In this document: positions 50,857-61,544 of the stretch, piece after piece
Layout of the letters: each line of letters starts with the position of its first letter
How positions within the stretch are numbered: the stretch's first letter is position 1
Origin: Microbacterium oleivorans
Lineage (GTDB): Bacteria > Actinomycetota > Actinomycetes > Actinomycetales > Microbacteriaceae
Length of the DNA: 64,000 nucleotides
Assembly: GCF_001691565.1 (NCBI RefSeq)
Contig: NZ_MAYO01000003.1
Span: 1,712,766-1,776,765, forward strand
Reading direction: 5' to 3'
Notes under the pieces: model-generated
Seen by the model: only the letters and a program-made list of their open reading frames with translations
The model's database searches: none
What the model was told of the DNA's origin: nothing
Program-made: the position numbers and the translations under genes

Positions 50857-51552
50857 TCAGCGCGGGCCGGGCTTGACCGACAGGTCGGTGATGGCGGCGT
50901 CGCGCGGCAGGTCGAGGGCGGTGAGAACGGCGGTCACGACGGATGCCGGCTGGATCCAGGCATCCGCGTCGTAGTCCTTGCCCTCCTGCGCGTGCACCTG
51001 CGCCTGCATCGGGGTCGCGGTCCGGCCGGGGTAGACGGTCGTGACGCGCACGCCGTGCTCGGCCTCTTCGCCGCGGAGCGCATCGGCGAGCGCCTTGAGC
51101 CCGTGCTTCGACGCGGCGTACGCGGCCCACTGCGGGTGCGCCGTCAGCCCCGCGCCGGAGTTGACGAACAGCACCTGCCCGCGCGCGGCGCGCACGCGCG
51201 GCAGCAGCAGGCGCGTGAGCTCGGCGGGAGCGACGAGGTTGACGGCGAGCTGGTCCTGCCAGGACGCCACCGTCAAGTCGGCGACGTGCCCGAGGTCGAC
51301 GACTCCCGCTGCGTGCACGATCGCGTCGATCTCGTCGGGAAGATCGGATGCCGCGACCGCCGCCGCCAGCGATGCGGGCCGCGCGAGGTCGGCGACGATC
51401 GCGCCGGCGCCCGGGTGCCGGGCCTGCAGGTCGGCGGCCCGGTCGGCGTCGCGCGCGACGAGGACGAGCCGGTCCCCGCGCTCGGTCAGGCGCTCGGCGA
51501 GGAGCTGTCCGATGCCCGATCCGGCACCGGTGAGGACGATGGTGTGCGGCAT
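50857..51552 (-). CDS. Short-chain dehydrogenase/reductase
   Basis: The 231-residue SDR protein has the cofactor motif TGAGSGIG (residues 7-14), DLARPAS (NADP-side Asp), the NNAG-equivalent VHAAGVVDLG, the catalytic Ser in FVNSGAGLT and the YAASKHG motif with catalytic Tyr and Lys (about residue 151). Classical size. NAD(P)H-dependent, substrate unknown. First of a two-gene unit with the GNAT protein. Confidence 0.87.
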   Translation of the reverse strand: MPHTIVLTGAGSGIGQLLAERLTERGDRLVLVARDADRAADLQARHPGAGAIVADLARPASLAAAVAASDLPDEIDAIVHAAGVVDLGHVADLTVASWQDQLAVNLVAPAELTRLLLPRVRAARGQVLFVNSGAGLTAHPQWAAYAASKHGLKALADALRGEEAEHGVRVTTVYPGRTATPMQAQVHAQEGKDYDADAWIQPASVVTAVLTALDLPRDAAITDLSVKPGPR

Positions 51553-51579
51553 CCCCTCATCCTGTCATCGCGGCCCGCG

Positions 51580-52155
51580 TCAGTCGCCCAGCAGCGCGCG
51601 ACGGGCCATGCCGGCCAGGATGCCGCCGGCCCGCTCCCCGCTGGGCGCGGCCGAGTGCGGGGTCGAGTTCAGCAGCCCGAACGCGGCGAGCAGCCGGGTC
51701 TCGCGCTGGGCGTCGTCGAGGTCCGGCCGGAGCGCGGCGAAGGGTCGATCCCACTCCTGCACGTACTCGCGCTGCAGACGGCGCACCTGCTGATTCACCT
51801 CGGCGGGAAGGTTGGCGAGCTCGCGGTCCTGCACCCGGATGACGTCGGCGTCGCTCGTCGCGAAGTCGAGGTGGAACGCGATCAGCGCGTCGAAGACCTC
51901 GCGCGCCTCACCTTCCGAGGCCGTCAGCGCACGCCCGCCCTCGAGCAGCCGGTCGCTCGCATCGACCAGCAGGTCGCACAGCAGTGCCTCTTTGCTCGCG
52001 AAGTGTCGGTAGAGGGCCGGACCGCTCATCCCGACGGCGTCGCCGAGGTCGGCGGTCGACACGGCCGCGAAGCCGCGCTCCGCGAAGAGGCGTGCCGCCG
52101 CGGTCATGAGCTCGGCCCGGCGGTTCGCCTTCTGCGTCGCCCGCCAGGTGGTCAT
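51580..52155 (-). CDS. TetR family regulator of the acyl-CoA degradation operon
   Basis: The 191-residue protein has the TetR HTH (RAELMTAAARLFAERGFAAVSTADLGDAVGMSGPALYRHFASKEALL, residues 13-57) and an all-helical ligand domain, similar in size to actinobacterial regulators of branched-chain acyl-CoA catabolism. Its ATG overlaps the citE stop (ATGA), so it is the last gene of the accD1-accA1-maoC-citE operon. It is likely to act at the inverted repeat AGTTATC-GATAACT in front of that operon (56999-57016), forming a feedback loop. Confidence 0.85.
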   Translation of the reverse strand: MTTWRATQKANRRAELMTAAARLFAERGFAAVSTADLGDAVGMSGPALYRHFASKEALLCDLLVDASDRLLEGGRALTASEGEAREVFDALIAFHLDFATSDADVIRVQDRELANLPAEVNQQVRRLQREYVQEWDRPFAALRPDLDDAQRETRLLAAFGLLNSTPHSAAPSGERAGGILAGMARRALLGD

Positions 52156-52943
52156 CGCGACAGGGCCCGCCGTGCCTGCCGCAGCACCGGCTCGTCGATC
52201 ATCCGGCCGCGGAACCGGAACACCCCGGGCTGCCGCGTCGCCTCGTCGAGCACCGCCTCGGCCCACTCGAGCTCGTCGGGCGTCGCCGCGTAGGCACGCC
52301 GGATGACCTCGACCTGGGACGGATGGATGCAGGCGGTCGCCGCGAACCCCGAGGCCGCGGCATCCGTCGCTTCGGCGAAGAGCCCCAGGGTGTCGGCGAT
52401 ATCGAGGTGGACCGCGTCGATCGCGTCGATCCCCGCGGCCGACCCCGCGATCAGCACGCGCGAGCGGGCGTAGCGTGCCACGTCGCGATACCGGCCGTCG
52501 CCCGTGCGGCTGGACCGCCCGCCGATCCCGGCGACGAGATCTTCGGCACCCCACATGAGTCCGTCGACGAGCGGATGCCGCGCCAGTTCGCCCGCGTTCT
52601 CGACCCCGCGCGGCGTCTCGCACAGCGCGATGACCCGGTACCCGTCGAGCGCGTCGACCTCGGCCGCCTCCTCGGCCTTCGCGAGCATCAGCCGGAGGAA
52701 CGGCGTCCCCCGGAGCGCCGCGAGGTCGCGGTCGAGCTCGGGAGTGGCCGCCGGGTTCACCCGCACGATCACGCGTGAGGCGTCGACGTCCGCCGCCACG
52801 AGCGCCTCGCGCGCGCCGGCTTTGCCCTCCGGCGCGACGGCGTCCTCGAGGTCGAGGATCACGGCATCGGCCGCGGCGAGAGCCTTCGCGTATCGCTCGG
52901 GCCGGTCGGCGGGGCAGAACAGGAGCGCGGGACCGAGGCTCAT
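52152..52943 (-). CDS. CitE-like HpcH/HpaI-family CoA-ester lyase
   Basis: The 263-residue TIM-barrel protein has PALLFCPADRPERYAKALAAADAVILDLEDAVAPEGKAGAREAL (Asp/Glu of the metal site), RVNPAATPELDRDL, LMLAKAEEAAEV (catalytic Glu) and GLMWGAEDLVAGIGGRSSRTGDGRY. The mycobacterial homologue in the same gene order (Rv2498c) cleaves beta-hydroxyacyl-CoA, which here would serve the last step of leucine breakdown. Citrate lyase itself is excluded, as the alpha and gamma subunits are missing. Coupled to both neighbours by ATGA overlaps. Confidence 0.87.
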   Translation of the reverse strand: MSLGPALLFCPADRPERYAKALAAADAVILDLEDAVAPEGKAGAREALVAADVDASRVIVRVNPAATPELDRDLAALRGTPFLRLMLAKAEEAAEVDALDGYRVIALCETPRGVENAGELARHPLVDGLMWGAEDLVAGIGGRSSRTGDGRYRDVARYARSRVLIAGSAAGIDAIDAVHLDIADTLGLFAEATDAAASGFAATACIHPSQVEVIRRAYAATPDELEWAEAVLDEATRQPGVFRFRGRMIDEPVLRQARRALSR

Positions 52944-53427
52944 GCGGGCGTCTCCGGCGACATCCGCATCAGGGTCGAGCGGCGCGCGGTCGCGACGACC
53001 TGGTCGTGCTGGTTGCGCATCGTGTGCACGAACTCGACGACGCCCTGGCCGGGCCGCGAGCGTGATTCCCGCTTCGCGGCGACGACGGTCTCGGCATAGA
53101 GCGTGTCGCCGTGACGGACGGGTGCCGGGAACGACACCTCGGAAAAGCCGAGGTTGGCGACGATGGTCCCCTGCGTGAGCTGCGCGACCGAGAGGCCGAC
53201 GAGGGTCGACAGGGTGAACATGCTGTTGACCAGCCGGTCGCCGAACTCGGTCTGCTCCGACCACGCGGCATCCAGGTGCAGCGACTGCGTGTTCATCGTG
53301 AGGGTCGTGAACAGCACGTTGTCCGCCTCGGTCACGGTGCGGCCGGGGCTGTGGACGTAGACCGCGCCCTCCTCGAGCTCGTCGAAGTACAGTCCTCGCT
53401 GCACGATGCGCCGCGGGGTCTCCTCGC

Positions 53428-53431
<4 letters not shown>
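52940..53431 (-). CDS. MaoC family dehydratase (hotdog fold)
   Basis: The 163-residue protein is a single hotdog domain of the MaoC type: [77 protein letters not shown]. The hydratase motif residue Asp in the overhanging segment and the following His (HLD) fit R-specific enoyl-CoA hydratases. In mycobacteria the same gene (Rv2499c) sits between fadE19 and citE. It overlaps accA1 and citE by ATGA at each end. Confidence 0.83.
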
Positions 53432-55406
<1,975 letters not shown>

Positions 55407-55407
<1 letters not shown>

Positions 55408-56969
55408 CACATCCGGAAGACGCCGTAGCCCGGCGCGTCGAAGGGGGCTCGGAGGCAGACGTCGAGGGCGAGACCGAGCGCGTCGCGGGTCTCGGCCGGG
55501 GCCAGGATGCCGTCGTCCCACAGGCGCGCCGTCGAGTAGTACGGGCTCCCCTGCTCCTCGTACTGCGCCCGGATCGGCGCCTGGAAGGCCGCCTCGGCGT
55601 CGGCGGACCACTCCTCGCCGCGCGCTTCGATCTGCTCGCGGCGGACGGTCGAGAGGACGGATGCCGCCTGCGGGCCGCCCATGACCGACACCCGCGCACC
55701 GGGCCAGAGCCACAGGAACCGCGGCGAGTAGGCCCGGCCGCACATCGAGTAGGTGCCGGCGCCGAACGAACCGCCGACGACGACAGTGAGCTTCGGGACG
55801 GAAGCGCACGCGACGGCGTTCACCATCTTCGCGCCGTGCTTGGCGATGCCGGCCGATTCGTACTCGCGGCCGACCATGAAGCCGGTGATGTTCTGGAGGA
55901 ACACGAGCGGGATGCCGCGCTGATCGCACAGCTCGATGAAGTGGGCACCCTTGAGAGCGGACTCGCCGAACAGCACGCCGTTGTTCGCCACAACGCCGAC
56001 CCGGTGTCCGTGCAGGCGGGCGAAGCCGGTCACGAGCGTGTCGCCGTACTCGCGCTTGAATTCGTGCCACGAACCGCCGTCGACGAGGCGGTCGACGATC
56101 TCGCGGGCGTCGTACGGCGTCGTCAACTCGACCGGAACGACGTCGACGAGGGTCGCCGGATCGGCGACGGGCGCGACCACGGGCTCCGGCTCCTCGGTGA
56201 GGGGAGCCGGCGCGGGGAACGTCGCGACGATGTCGCGGACGATCTGCAGCGCGTGCTCGTCGCTCTCGGCGAGGTGGTCGGTGACGCCCGAGACCTTCGT
56301 GTGCAGGTCGCCTCCGCCGAGGTCCTCGGCCGAGACGATTTCTCCGGTCGCGGCCTTCACGAGCGGCGGTCCGCCGAGGAAGATCGTGCCCTGGTTCCGG
56401 ACGATGACCGTCTCGTCGCTCATCGCCGGCACGTACGCGCCCCCCGCCGTCGACGAGCCGAGCACGGCGGCGATCTGCGGGATGCCGTCGCGCGACATCC
56501 GAGCCTGGTTGTAGAAGATGCGCCCGAAGTGGTCGCGGTCGGGGAACACCTCGTCCTGCATCGGCAGGAACGCCCCGCCGGAGTCGACGAGATACACGCA
56601 CGGCAGTCGATTCTCGGCGGCGATCTCCTGCGCGCGCAGGTGCTTCTTGACCGTGATCGGGTAGTACGTGCCGCCCTTCACGGTGGCGTCGTTAGCGACG
56701 ACCATCACGTGCCGGCCGTGGACGACCCCTACGCCGGCGACGACCCCGCCCGAGGGACAGTCGTCCTCGTACAGATCGAGCCCCGCGAGCGCGCCGACCT
56801 CGAGGAAGGGACTCCCGACGTCGAGCAGAGTGTCGATGCGATCGCGTGCGAGGAGCTTGCCGCGCGCGGTGTGCCGCTCGCGCGCTCGCGCGGGGCCGCC
56901 GCGCGCAGCGTCGGCGCGACGGCGCTCGAGTTCGGCGATCAGGTCGGGATATGTCGTGGGGGCTGTCAT
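55407..56969 (-). CDS. accD1: Acyl-CoA carboxylase beta subunit (AccD1, 3-methylcrotonyl-CoA type)
   Basis: The 520-residue carboxyltransferase contains [79 protein letters not shown] (the block typical of methylcrotonyl-CoA rather than acetyl- or propionyl-CoA carboxylases), [15 protein letters not shown] and [25 protein letters not shown] at 56969 with GGAGG about ten bases upstream is preferred over the GTG at 56981. First gene of the leucine-degradation operon; a palindromic operator lies just upstream. Confidence 0.93.
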
Positions 56970-56998
56970 CGTCGACCGCACCTCCGGGAGAGTGCTTC

Positions 56999-57016
56999 AG
57001 TTATCGATTGATAACT
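56999..57016. promoter_or_regulatory. Operator palindrome before the leucine-degradation operon
   Basis: AGTTATC (56999-57005) and GATAACT (57010-57016) form a perfect seven-base inverted repeat around four bases. A further GATAAC half-site follows at 57026-57031. It is AT-rich, lies 30 bases upstream of the accD1 start, and is the natural target for the operon's own TetR protein. Confidence 0.75.
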
Positions 57017-57058
57017 CAGACGAACGATAACACCGCGACCCGGGCACGGGAAGGCCGG

Positions 57059-57454
57059 TCAGCGATCCAGGATCGTTCGGAGCATCTCGAGGTCCGCCTC
57101 GATCGCCGCGGCATCGTCGGCGAACTCCGCGTCCGTGACCCCCCGGCGGCGGAAGAGCGTGAAGACGACCTCGCTCCCAGCGTCGTTCCGCAGGACGCGC
57201 AGCGGATTGTGCACGACCGTGCCGTCGGGAAGCGTCACTTCGTGATCGAGGACGCCTGCCTCGACCGGCCCGACGAAGGCGACCTCGATGTCCCCCAGGG
57301 GCGAGTCCGCGAGCCAGTGACCGCCCTCGTTCCGGATGCCGCTGCTCAGCCCCGCCGCCCAGCGCGGCAGGTTCGCGGGGTCGCCCGCGAAGGCGATCAC
57401 CTCGCGTGGCGGGGACTCGATCGTGCGGGTCAGGTGCAGGACGGGCCATGTCAT
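57059..57454 (-). CDS. SRPBCC (START/PYR-like) family protein
   Basis: The 131-residue protein is a single SRPBCC domain: MTWPVLHLTRTIESPPREVIAFAGDPANLPRWAAGL at the N-terminus, DHEVTLPDGTVVHNPLRVLRNDAGSEVVFTLFRRRG and a long C-terminal helix ADDAAAIEADLEMLRTIL. This helix-grip fold forms a hydrophobic ligand pocket. Ligand unknown. TAGCGT lies seven bases before the ATG on the minus strand, giving a leaderless message. It is divergent from the nitroreductase gene. Confidence 0.8.
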   Translation of the reverse strand: MTWPVLHLTRTIESPPREVIAFAGDPANLPRWAAGLSSGIRNEGGHWLADSPLGDIEVAFVGPVEAGVLDHEVTLPDGTVVHNPLRVLRNDAGSEVVFTLFRRRGVTDAEFADDAAAIEADLEMLRTILDR

Positions 57455-57461
57455 GCACCGG

Positions 57462-57467
57462 ACGCTA
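57462..57467 (-). promoter_or_regulatory. -10 box TAGCGT of the leaderless SRPBCC gene
   Basis: TAGCGT on the minus strand, seven bases before ATG at 57454. Confidence 0.5.
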
Positions 57468-57512
57468 CTCCGCCTCGGCGACACCCGCCTCCGGAGGAGC
57501 GAGGATGGAGGG

Positions 57513-58088
57513 ATGGCGACGTTCGACGATCCGGTCCTGCAGGCGATGGCGACGCGACGGTCGCTCGCGAAGGTCGGACCGGGCGCGCCGAGCGACGACG
57601 AGTTGCGGGAGCTGCTCGCGGCGGTGACACCGGTGGCCGACCACAAGGCCCTCCGACCCTGGCGTCTGCTGACGCTTCGCGGAGATGACCGAGCACGTCT
57701 CGGACGGGCCCTCGACGCCGCTGCGAACGTCGAGCGCGAGCCGGGCCAGGCCAACATGAAGCCCTTCCGCGCCGATCTGCTGATCGCCGTCGTCGCGAGC
57801 CCGAAGGCGCATCCTGCCGTCCCGGTCTGGGAGCAGCATGCGACCGCCGCGGGTGCCGCGCATCTCCTCGAACTCGCGCTCTGGCGCGCCGGGTGGGGTG
57901 TCATGTGGCGAACGGGCCTCGCCGTGAATTCGCCCGAGGTCCGCGCGCTGCACGGGCTCGCCGACCACGAACTGCTCATGGGCTGGCTCTACGTCGGCAG
58001 TGTCGACGCCGAGCTCCGCGCCCGGATCGACGAAGCGCCGAGGAAGACGCTCGATCCCGAACCCTTCCTCGGCGCTCTGCCCGGCTGA
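57513..58088 (+). CDS. Nitroreductase family protein
   Basis: The 191-residue protein resembles the small FMN-dependent nitroreductase family: VLQAMATRRSLAKVGPGAPSDDELRELLAAVTPVADHKALRPWRLL (N-terminal FMN-binding RRS motif), ADLLIAVVAS, WEQHATAAGAAHLLELALWRAGWGVMWRTG and GWLYVGS. It would reduce nitro compounds or quinones with NAD(P)H. A GAGGAT box six bases before ATG at 57513 fits the leaderless pattern; a GGAGGA ribosome binding site 15 bases upstream is less suited. Single gene. Confidence 0.83.
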   Translation: MATFDDPVLQAMATRRSLAKVGPGAPSDDELRELLAAVTPVADHKALRPWRLLTLRGDDRARLGRALDAAANVEREPGQANMKPFRADLLIAVVASPKAHPAVPVWEQHATAAGAAHLLELALWRAGWGVMWRTGLAVNSPEVRALHGLADHELLMGWLYVGSVDAELRARIDEAPRKTLDPEPFLGALPG

Positions 58089-58106
58089 ACCCCAGCCCTC
58101 GAGACG

Positions 58107-59279
58107 TCAGCCCCGGCGGAACTCCGCCGTCATGGGGCAGTCGAACGGGTCGCGGGCGGCCAGGCCGACGCGGTTCAGATAGTCGATCACGATCGCGTAC
58201 GACCGGCCGAGGCTCGTCTCGGTGTACGGAACGCCGAGGGTCGCGCAATGCTCGCGGACGATCTCGCGCGCCTTCGACAGGTGCGGGCGGGGCATGTTCG
58301 GGAACAGGTGGTGCTCCACCTGGTAGTTCAGCCCGCCCATGAGCCAGGTGGCCCACCAGCCGCCGCGGATGTTGCGCGAGGTGCGGACCTGCTTGCTGAA
58401 GAAGTCGAGCTTCGCATCGGGGGCGATGACCGGCATCCCCTTGTGGTTCGGGGCGAACGACGCGCCCATGTACACACCGAAGACGGCGAGCTGCACGCCG
58501 ACGAACGCGAAAGCCATCCCGAGGGGCAGGAGCAGGAACACGGGGACGAGGACGACAGCGAGGCGCAGGGCGATCATGCCGATCTCGAGCCAGCGAGCCT
58601 TCACGTCCTTCTCGGTGAAGAGGAACTTCAGCCCGAGGAAGTGCAGGTTGAGGCCCTCGAGGGTGAGGAGCGGGAAGAACAGCCACCCCTGACGCTTGGT
58701 GATCGCGCGGCGCAGGCCCCGGGCAGAGGCGGCATCCGTCTCGATGAACGAGATCGTGTCGATCTCGATGTCCGGGTCCTTGCCGACCCGGTTCGGGTTC
58801 GCGTGGTGCCGCGTGTGCTTGCCGGTCCACCAGGCGTAGCTGATGCCGACGACACCTGCCGCGAGGATGCGGGCGAGGCGATCGTTGGCGGGGCCCGAGC
58901 TCAGGATCTGCCGGTGCGCGGCCTCATGGGCGAGGAAGGCCACCTGCGTGAAGATGATGCCGAGGGCTCCGGCGATGAGCAGCTGGAACCAGCTGTCGCC
59001 GAGGAGGATGAATCCCGTCACCGCTCCGCCGAAAGCGAGCGTCAGCGCGATGCCGACCATGACGTAGAAGGCATGGGTCCGATGCAGCAACCCCGTCTCG
59101 CGGACGATGCGGGAGACGTCGGTGAACGCCTTCGCCATCGGGGGGAACTGCGCTGTTCCGGCGTAAGTCTGACGGACGGGACCGAGACGCGACTCGGTGG
59201 CGGTTGAAGCGATGAAAGCACCTGCTCGAGATCGGGGGTCCGCTGCGGCGGAGAGGAGCGACCAGCGGATGCCGATCAC
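58107..59279 (-). CDS. Fatty acid desaturase (membrane, acyl-CoA/lipid type)
   Basis: The 390-residue integral membrane di-iron enzyme has the three His boxes HEAAH (about residue 120), HTRHH (about 160) and QVEHH (about 323), with four transmembrane segments around 75-95, 97-115, 225-250 and 255-275. It inserts a double bond into fatty acyl chains, probably like the actinobacterial delta-6/linoleoyl-CoA-type desaturases (N-terminal LGPVRQTYAGTAQFPPMAKAFTDVSR). GTG at 59279 is chosen because TAGCGT lies nine bases upstream; the N-terminal 47 residues are less certain. ATG at the MAKAF position is the alternative. Confidence 0.88.
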   Translation of the reverse strand: MIGIRWSLLSAAADPRSRAGAFIASTATESRLGPVRQTYAGTAQFPPMAKAFTDVSRIVRETGLLHRTHAFYVMVGIALTLAFGGAVTGFILLGDSWFQLLIAGALGIIFTQVAFLAHEAAHRQILSSGPANDRLARILAAGVVGISYAWWTGKHTRHHANPNRVGKDPDIEIDTISFIETDAASARGLRRAITKRQGWLFFPLLTLEGLNLHFLGLKFLFTEKDVKARWLEIGMIALRLAVVLVPVFLLLPLGMAFAFVGVQLAVFGVYMGASFAPNHKGMPVIAPDAKLDFFSKQVRTSRNIRGGWWATWLMGGLNYQVEHHLFPNMPRPHLSKAREIVREHCATLGVPYTETSLGRSYAIVIDYLNRVGLAARDPFDCPMTAEFRRG

Positions 59280-59368
59280 GTGAGGGCCACGCTACGGGGA
59301 GGCGCATCGCCGTGACGGCATGCATCGGCGATGCCCACGGGACTGCCAGGCCCCGTCCAGGCTCGGGC

Positions 59369-60349
59369 CTAGCTCTCACCCGACCGCGCGGACGCCGTCT
59401 CGGGGAATTCCTCCACCGGAACGATGACGACGTCGTGCATCTTCCAGTCCAGGTCGCGGCATTCGGCTCGCGCCTTCTCGAGCTGCGTGAGGCGCGGCAT
59501 CCGACCCTTGCGCGGCCTGACGAAAGCCTCGACATGGAAGAACTGGCCCTGGTCGCGGGTGCGGGTGCGGACCTCATCGACCCATCGGAGCGACGACAGA
59601 TGATCGTGGATCCTGTCGATGTCCGGATGCGGCTCCGCGTCGTCGAACGTCGTGGCGCGGGTGTCCATGAGGTCGGTGATCGACCCCTTCGTGTTCTTCA
59701 CCCCGTCCCACAGGATGCTGCCCGAGATGAAGATGGCGGCCGCGGCATCCGCCCACCAGAGCCCCACCCCGATGCCCCCCACGCCGACGATCGAGCCGAC
59801 GGCCGTCATCCAGTCGGCCTTGTTCATGTCGGCGTCGGCGTACAGGACCTTGTTGTGCAGCTGACGCGCGAGGCGCATCTTCACGCGCCCGAACCAGATC
59901 GGCAGCGGAATGGTCGCCGCCATGACGGCCATCATGAACCAGCCGAGCCACACCGACTGACCGAAGACCTCGACGGAACCGATGGGGGGACGCTCGCCCC
60001 GGACGAGAGTCGACGCGGACTCGATCAGCAGGAACGCGCCCATGGTGAGCAGCGCGACCCCTGCCACCAGGTGGGCGACGCCGACCGAACGGAAATAGCC
60101 GTAGGGGTAACGCGGGTTCGCCACGCGGGACATGACGCGCACAGCGACGAGGAAGGCGATCGGCGGGGCGAGCGAGAGCATGTCCTCGATCCACGCGGCG
60201 CGCATCGCCTGCGAGCTGCCGGTGACGATGCCGACGGCGGGAATCGTGACGGCGAGGAAGGCGATCGTCGCCCACTCCATGCGCACGGCCCGGCGCAGCG
60301 CCTTCCGGCCGGCCTCGTCGAGCCCCTGCCGCAACGCGGTCCGCGTCAT
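59369..60349 (-). CDS. Cation diffusion facilitator family transporter
   Basis: The 326-residue CDF protein has six transmembrane segments (about 25-45, 55-75, 85-110, 130-155, 180-200 and 205-220) and a C-terminal metal-binding domain (DIDRIHDHLSSLRWVDEVRTRTRDQGQFFHVEAFVRP). The helix II metal site reads IEDMLSL, with only one Asp of the usual HxxxD/DxxxD, and helix V has YADADMNKADWMTAVGS, a good match to the second site. Metal (Zn, Mn or Fe) not decidable. ATG overlaps the stop of the upstream lipoprotein gene (ATGA). Confidence 0.85.
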   Translation of the reverse strand: MTRTALRQGLDEAGRKALRRAVRMEWATIAFLAVTIPAVGIVTGSSQAMRAAWIEDMLSLAPPIAFLVAVRVMSRVANPRYPYGYFRSVGVAHLVAGVALLTMGAFLLIESASTLVRGERPPIGSVEVFGQSVWLGWFMMAVMAATIPLPIWFGRVKMRLARQLHNKVLYADADMNKADWMTAVGSIVGVGGIGVGLWWADAAAAIFISGSILWDGVKNTKGSITDLMDTRATTFDDAEPHPDIDRIHDHLSSLRWVDEVRTRTRDQGQFFHVEAFVRPRKGRMPRLTQLEKARAECRDLDWKMHDVVIVPVEEFPETASARSGES

Positions 60350-60840
60350 CGCGGGCCCTCCGCACGGAGGAAGACCTCGAGGTCCATGAGGAACCCGTTC
60401 TCGCCGGCGCGAGTGAGCATGACGTGCTTCTCGATCTCGCCGGACGCGCTCGTCACTTCGCGGTACACGTCCGTGACAGCGGCCTCGTCGACCCACGGCG
60501 TCGTGTCGGTGAGGCCGCCCACGACGATGTCGAGCTCCCCCGCGTGGAGGGCGTCGACGAGCACCTCCTCGGTCCCCTCCCGCCATCGGAGCTCGGCGCC
60601 GTGCCGCGATGCGAACTCCTTGATGAGTGCCACCTCCGTGCCCGACGGCTGATCACCGAGCTCGGTCCAGGGCGGGTTCTCGGTCACGCCCACGCGCAGG
60701 ACACCGCCCTCCGCGATGCGTTCGAGGGTGCTGTCGGCATCGGCCGGGCGCACTCCGCAGCCGGCCAGGGTGAGTCCGACGACCAGGGCGAGTCCGACGA
60801 TGAGGGATGCGGCCGCGGCCGCACGCGCACGACGTGCCAT
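60346..60840 (-). CDS. Short solute-binding-protein-like lipoprotein
   Basis: The 164-residue protein has a signal peptide with lipobox LTLAGC (Cys at about 28) and one SBP_bac_3-like lobe: GGVLRVGVTENPPWTELGDQPSGTEVALIKEFASRHGAELRWREGTEEVLVDALHAGELDIVVGGLTDTTPWVDEAAVTDVY. A full family 3 binding protein has about 230 residues in two lobes; the second lobe is missing here. GGAGG five bases before the ATG fixes the start. It is coupled (ATGA) to the CDF transporter, and no amino-acid permease is nearby, so it may be a metal- or ligand-sensing partner of that transporter. Confidence 0.75.
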   Translation of the reverse strand: MARRARAAAAASLIVGLALVVGLTLAGCGVRPADADSTLERIAEGGVLRVGVTENPPWTELGDQPSGTEVALIKEFASRHGAELRWREGTEEVLVDALHAGELDIVVGGLTDTTPWVDEAAVTDVYREVTSASGEIEKHVMLTRAGENGFLMDLEVFLRAEGPR

Positions 60841-60913
60841 GGGAACCTCCATCGGCACCCTACGAACGGGACCGAGCCTCCCCCACCGGGGTTGACAGTT
60901 CCCGCCGGTCGCG

Positions 60914-61453
60914 TCAGCCGACCCGCTGCTCCGCGATCGGCGAGGACGACGAACGCCCGTTGACGTCGAGGTACAGCTGGCGCTCGGTGACGGAGACCGT
61001 GACCGCGTTGCGGCGCTCGAGAGCGGATGCCGCATCCTCGACGAACTCGCGATCGAAGCTGAACACGGGGATGTCGGCCGCCCGGTGGATCGTCTTGCCC
61101 GCCCACGCCTGGGCGAGCCGGTTCGGCTCGCGCTGCGTGTACACGGCCACCCGGTCGGCCGCCTTGCTGCCGGCGTGAAGGCGTGCGGCGTCCGGAGCAC
61201 CCACCTCGATCCACGCGGTGAGTCGCCCGGTCGCGTCGCGGACGAGCACGGCGGGCTCGTCCGTCGCCGAGATCCCCTCGCTGAACGCGATGCCCTCCTC
61301 GTACTCGAGGGCATACGCGAGCACGCGCAGCAGGACGTTCGCCGCCGTCTCGGACGCGTGCCGGGCGAGACGCAGGGAGAGTTCCTCGTAGACGCTGCGA
61401 TCGACGTCGGCGAGCTGCACGGTGAAGGTGTGCATCGTGGATCCGATGGCCAT
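60914..61453 (-). CDS. yaeQ: YaeQ family protein
   Basis: The 179-residue protein matches YaeQ from end to end: HTFTVQLADVDRSVYEELSLRLARHASETAANVLLRVLAYALEYEEGIAFSEGI, then EPAVLVRDATGRLTAWIEVGAPDAARLHAGSKAADRVAVYTQR and FSFDREFVEDAASALERRNAVTVSVTERQLYLDV. The fold resembles PD-(D/E)xK nucleases, with Asp/Glu-x-Lys-like residues in WIEVGAPDAARLHAGSK; its role is unknown. TAGGCT six bases before the ATG suggests a leaderless message. Confidence 0.88.
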   Translation of the reverse strand: MAIGSTMHTFTVQLADVDRSVYEELSLRLARHASETAANVLLRVLAYALEYEEGIAFSEGISATDEPAVLVRDATGRLTAWIEVGAPDAARLHAGSKAADRVAVYTQREPNRLAQAWAGKTIHRAADIPVFSFDREFVEDAASALERRNAVTVSVTERQLYLDVNGRSSSSPIAEQRVG

Positions 61454-61459
61454 CCTCCG

Positions 61460-61465
61460 AGCCTA
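61460..61465 (-). promoter_or_regulatory. -10 box TAGGCT of leaderless yaeQ
   Basis: TAGGCT on the minus strand, six bases before ATG at 61453. Confidence 0.6.
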
Positions 61466-61473
61466 GGCGGGGG

Positions 61474-61502
61474 ATGACGCACCCCGACGCACGGGTCATA
61501 AT
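61474..61502 (+). promoter_or_regulatory. Promoter of the two-gene hypothetical operon
   Basis: ATGACG (61474-61479) and CATAAT (61497-61502) are 17 bases apart. Transcription would give a leader of about 35 bases with an AGGGAG ribosome binding site before the ATG at 61545. Confidence 0.55.
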
Positions 61503-61544
61503 GGTCGCACCCCCATCCGGCGCACTCAGTCAGGGAGTCCCGTC

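Noticed and set aside
60346..61482. A single 378-codon protein joining the lipoprotein with the frame upstream of it
   Set aside because: The lipoprotein has its own GGAGG site and signal peptide at 60840; upstream the frame is the antiparallel shadow of YaeQ.
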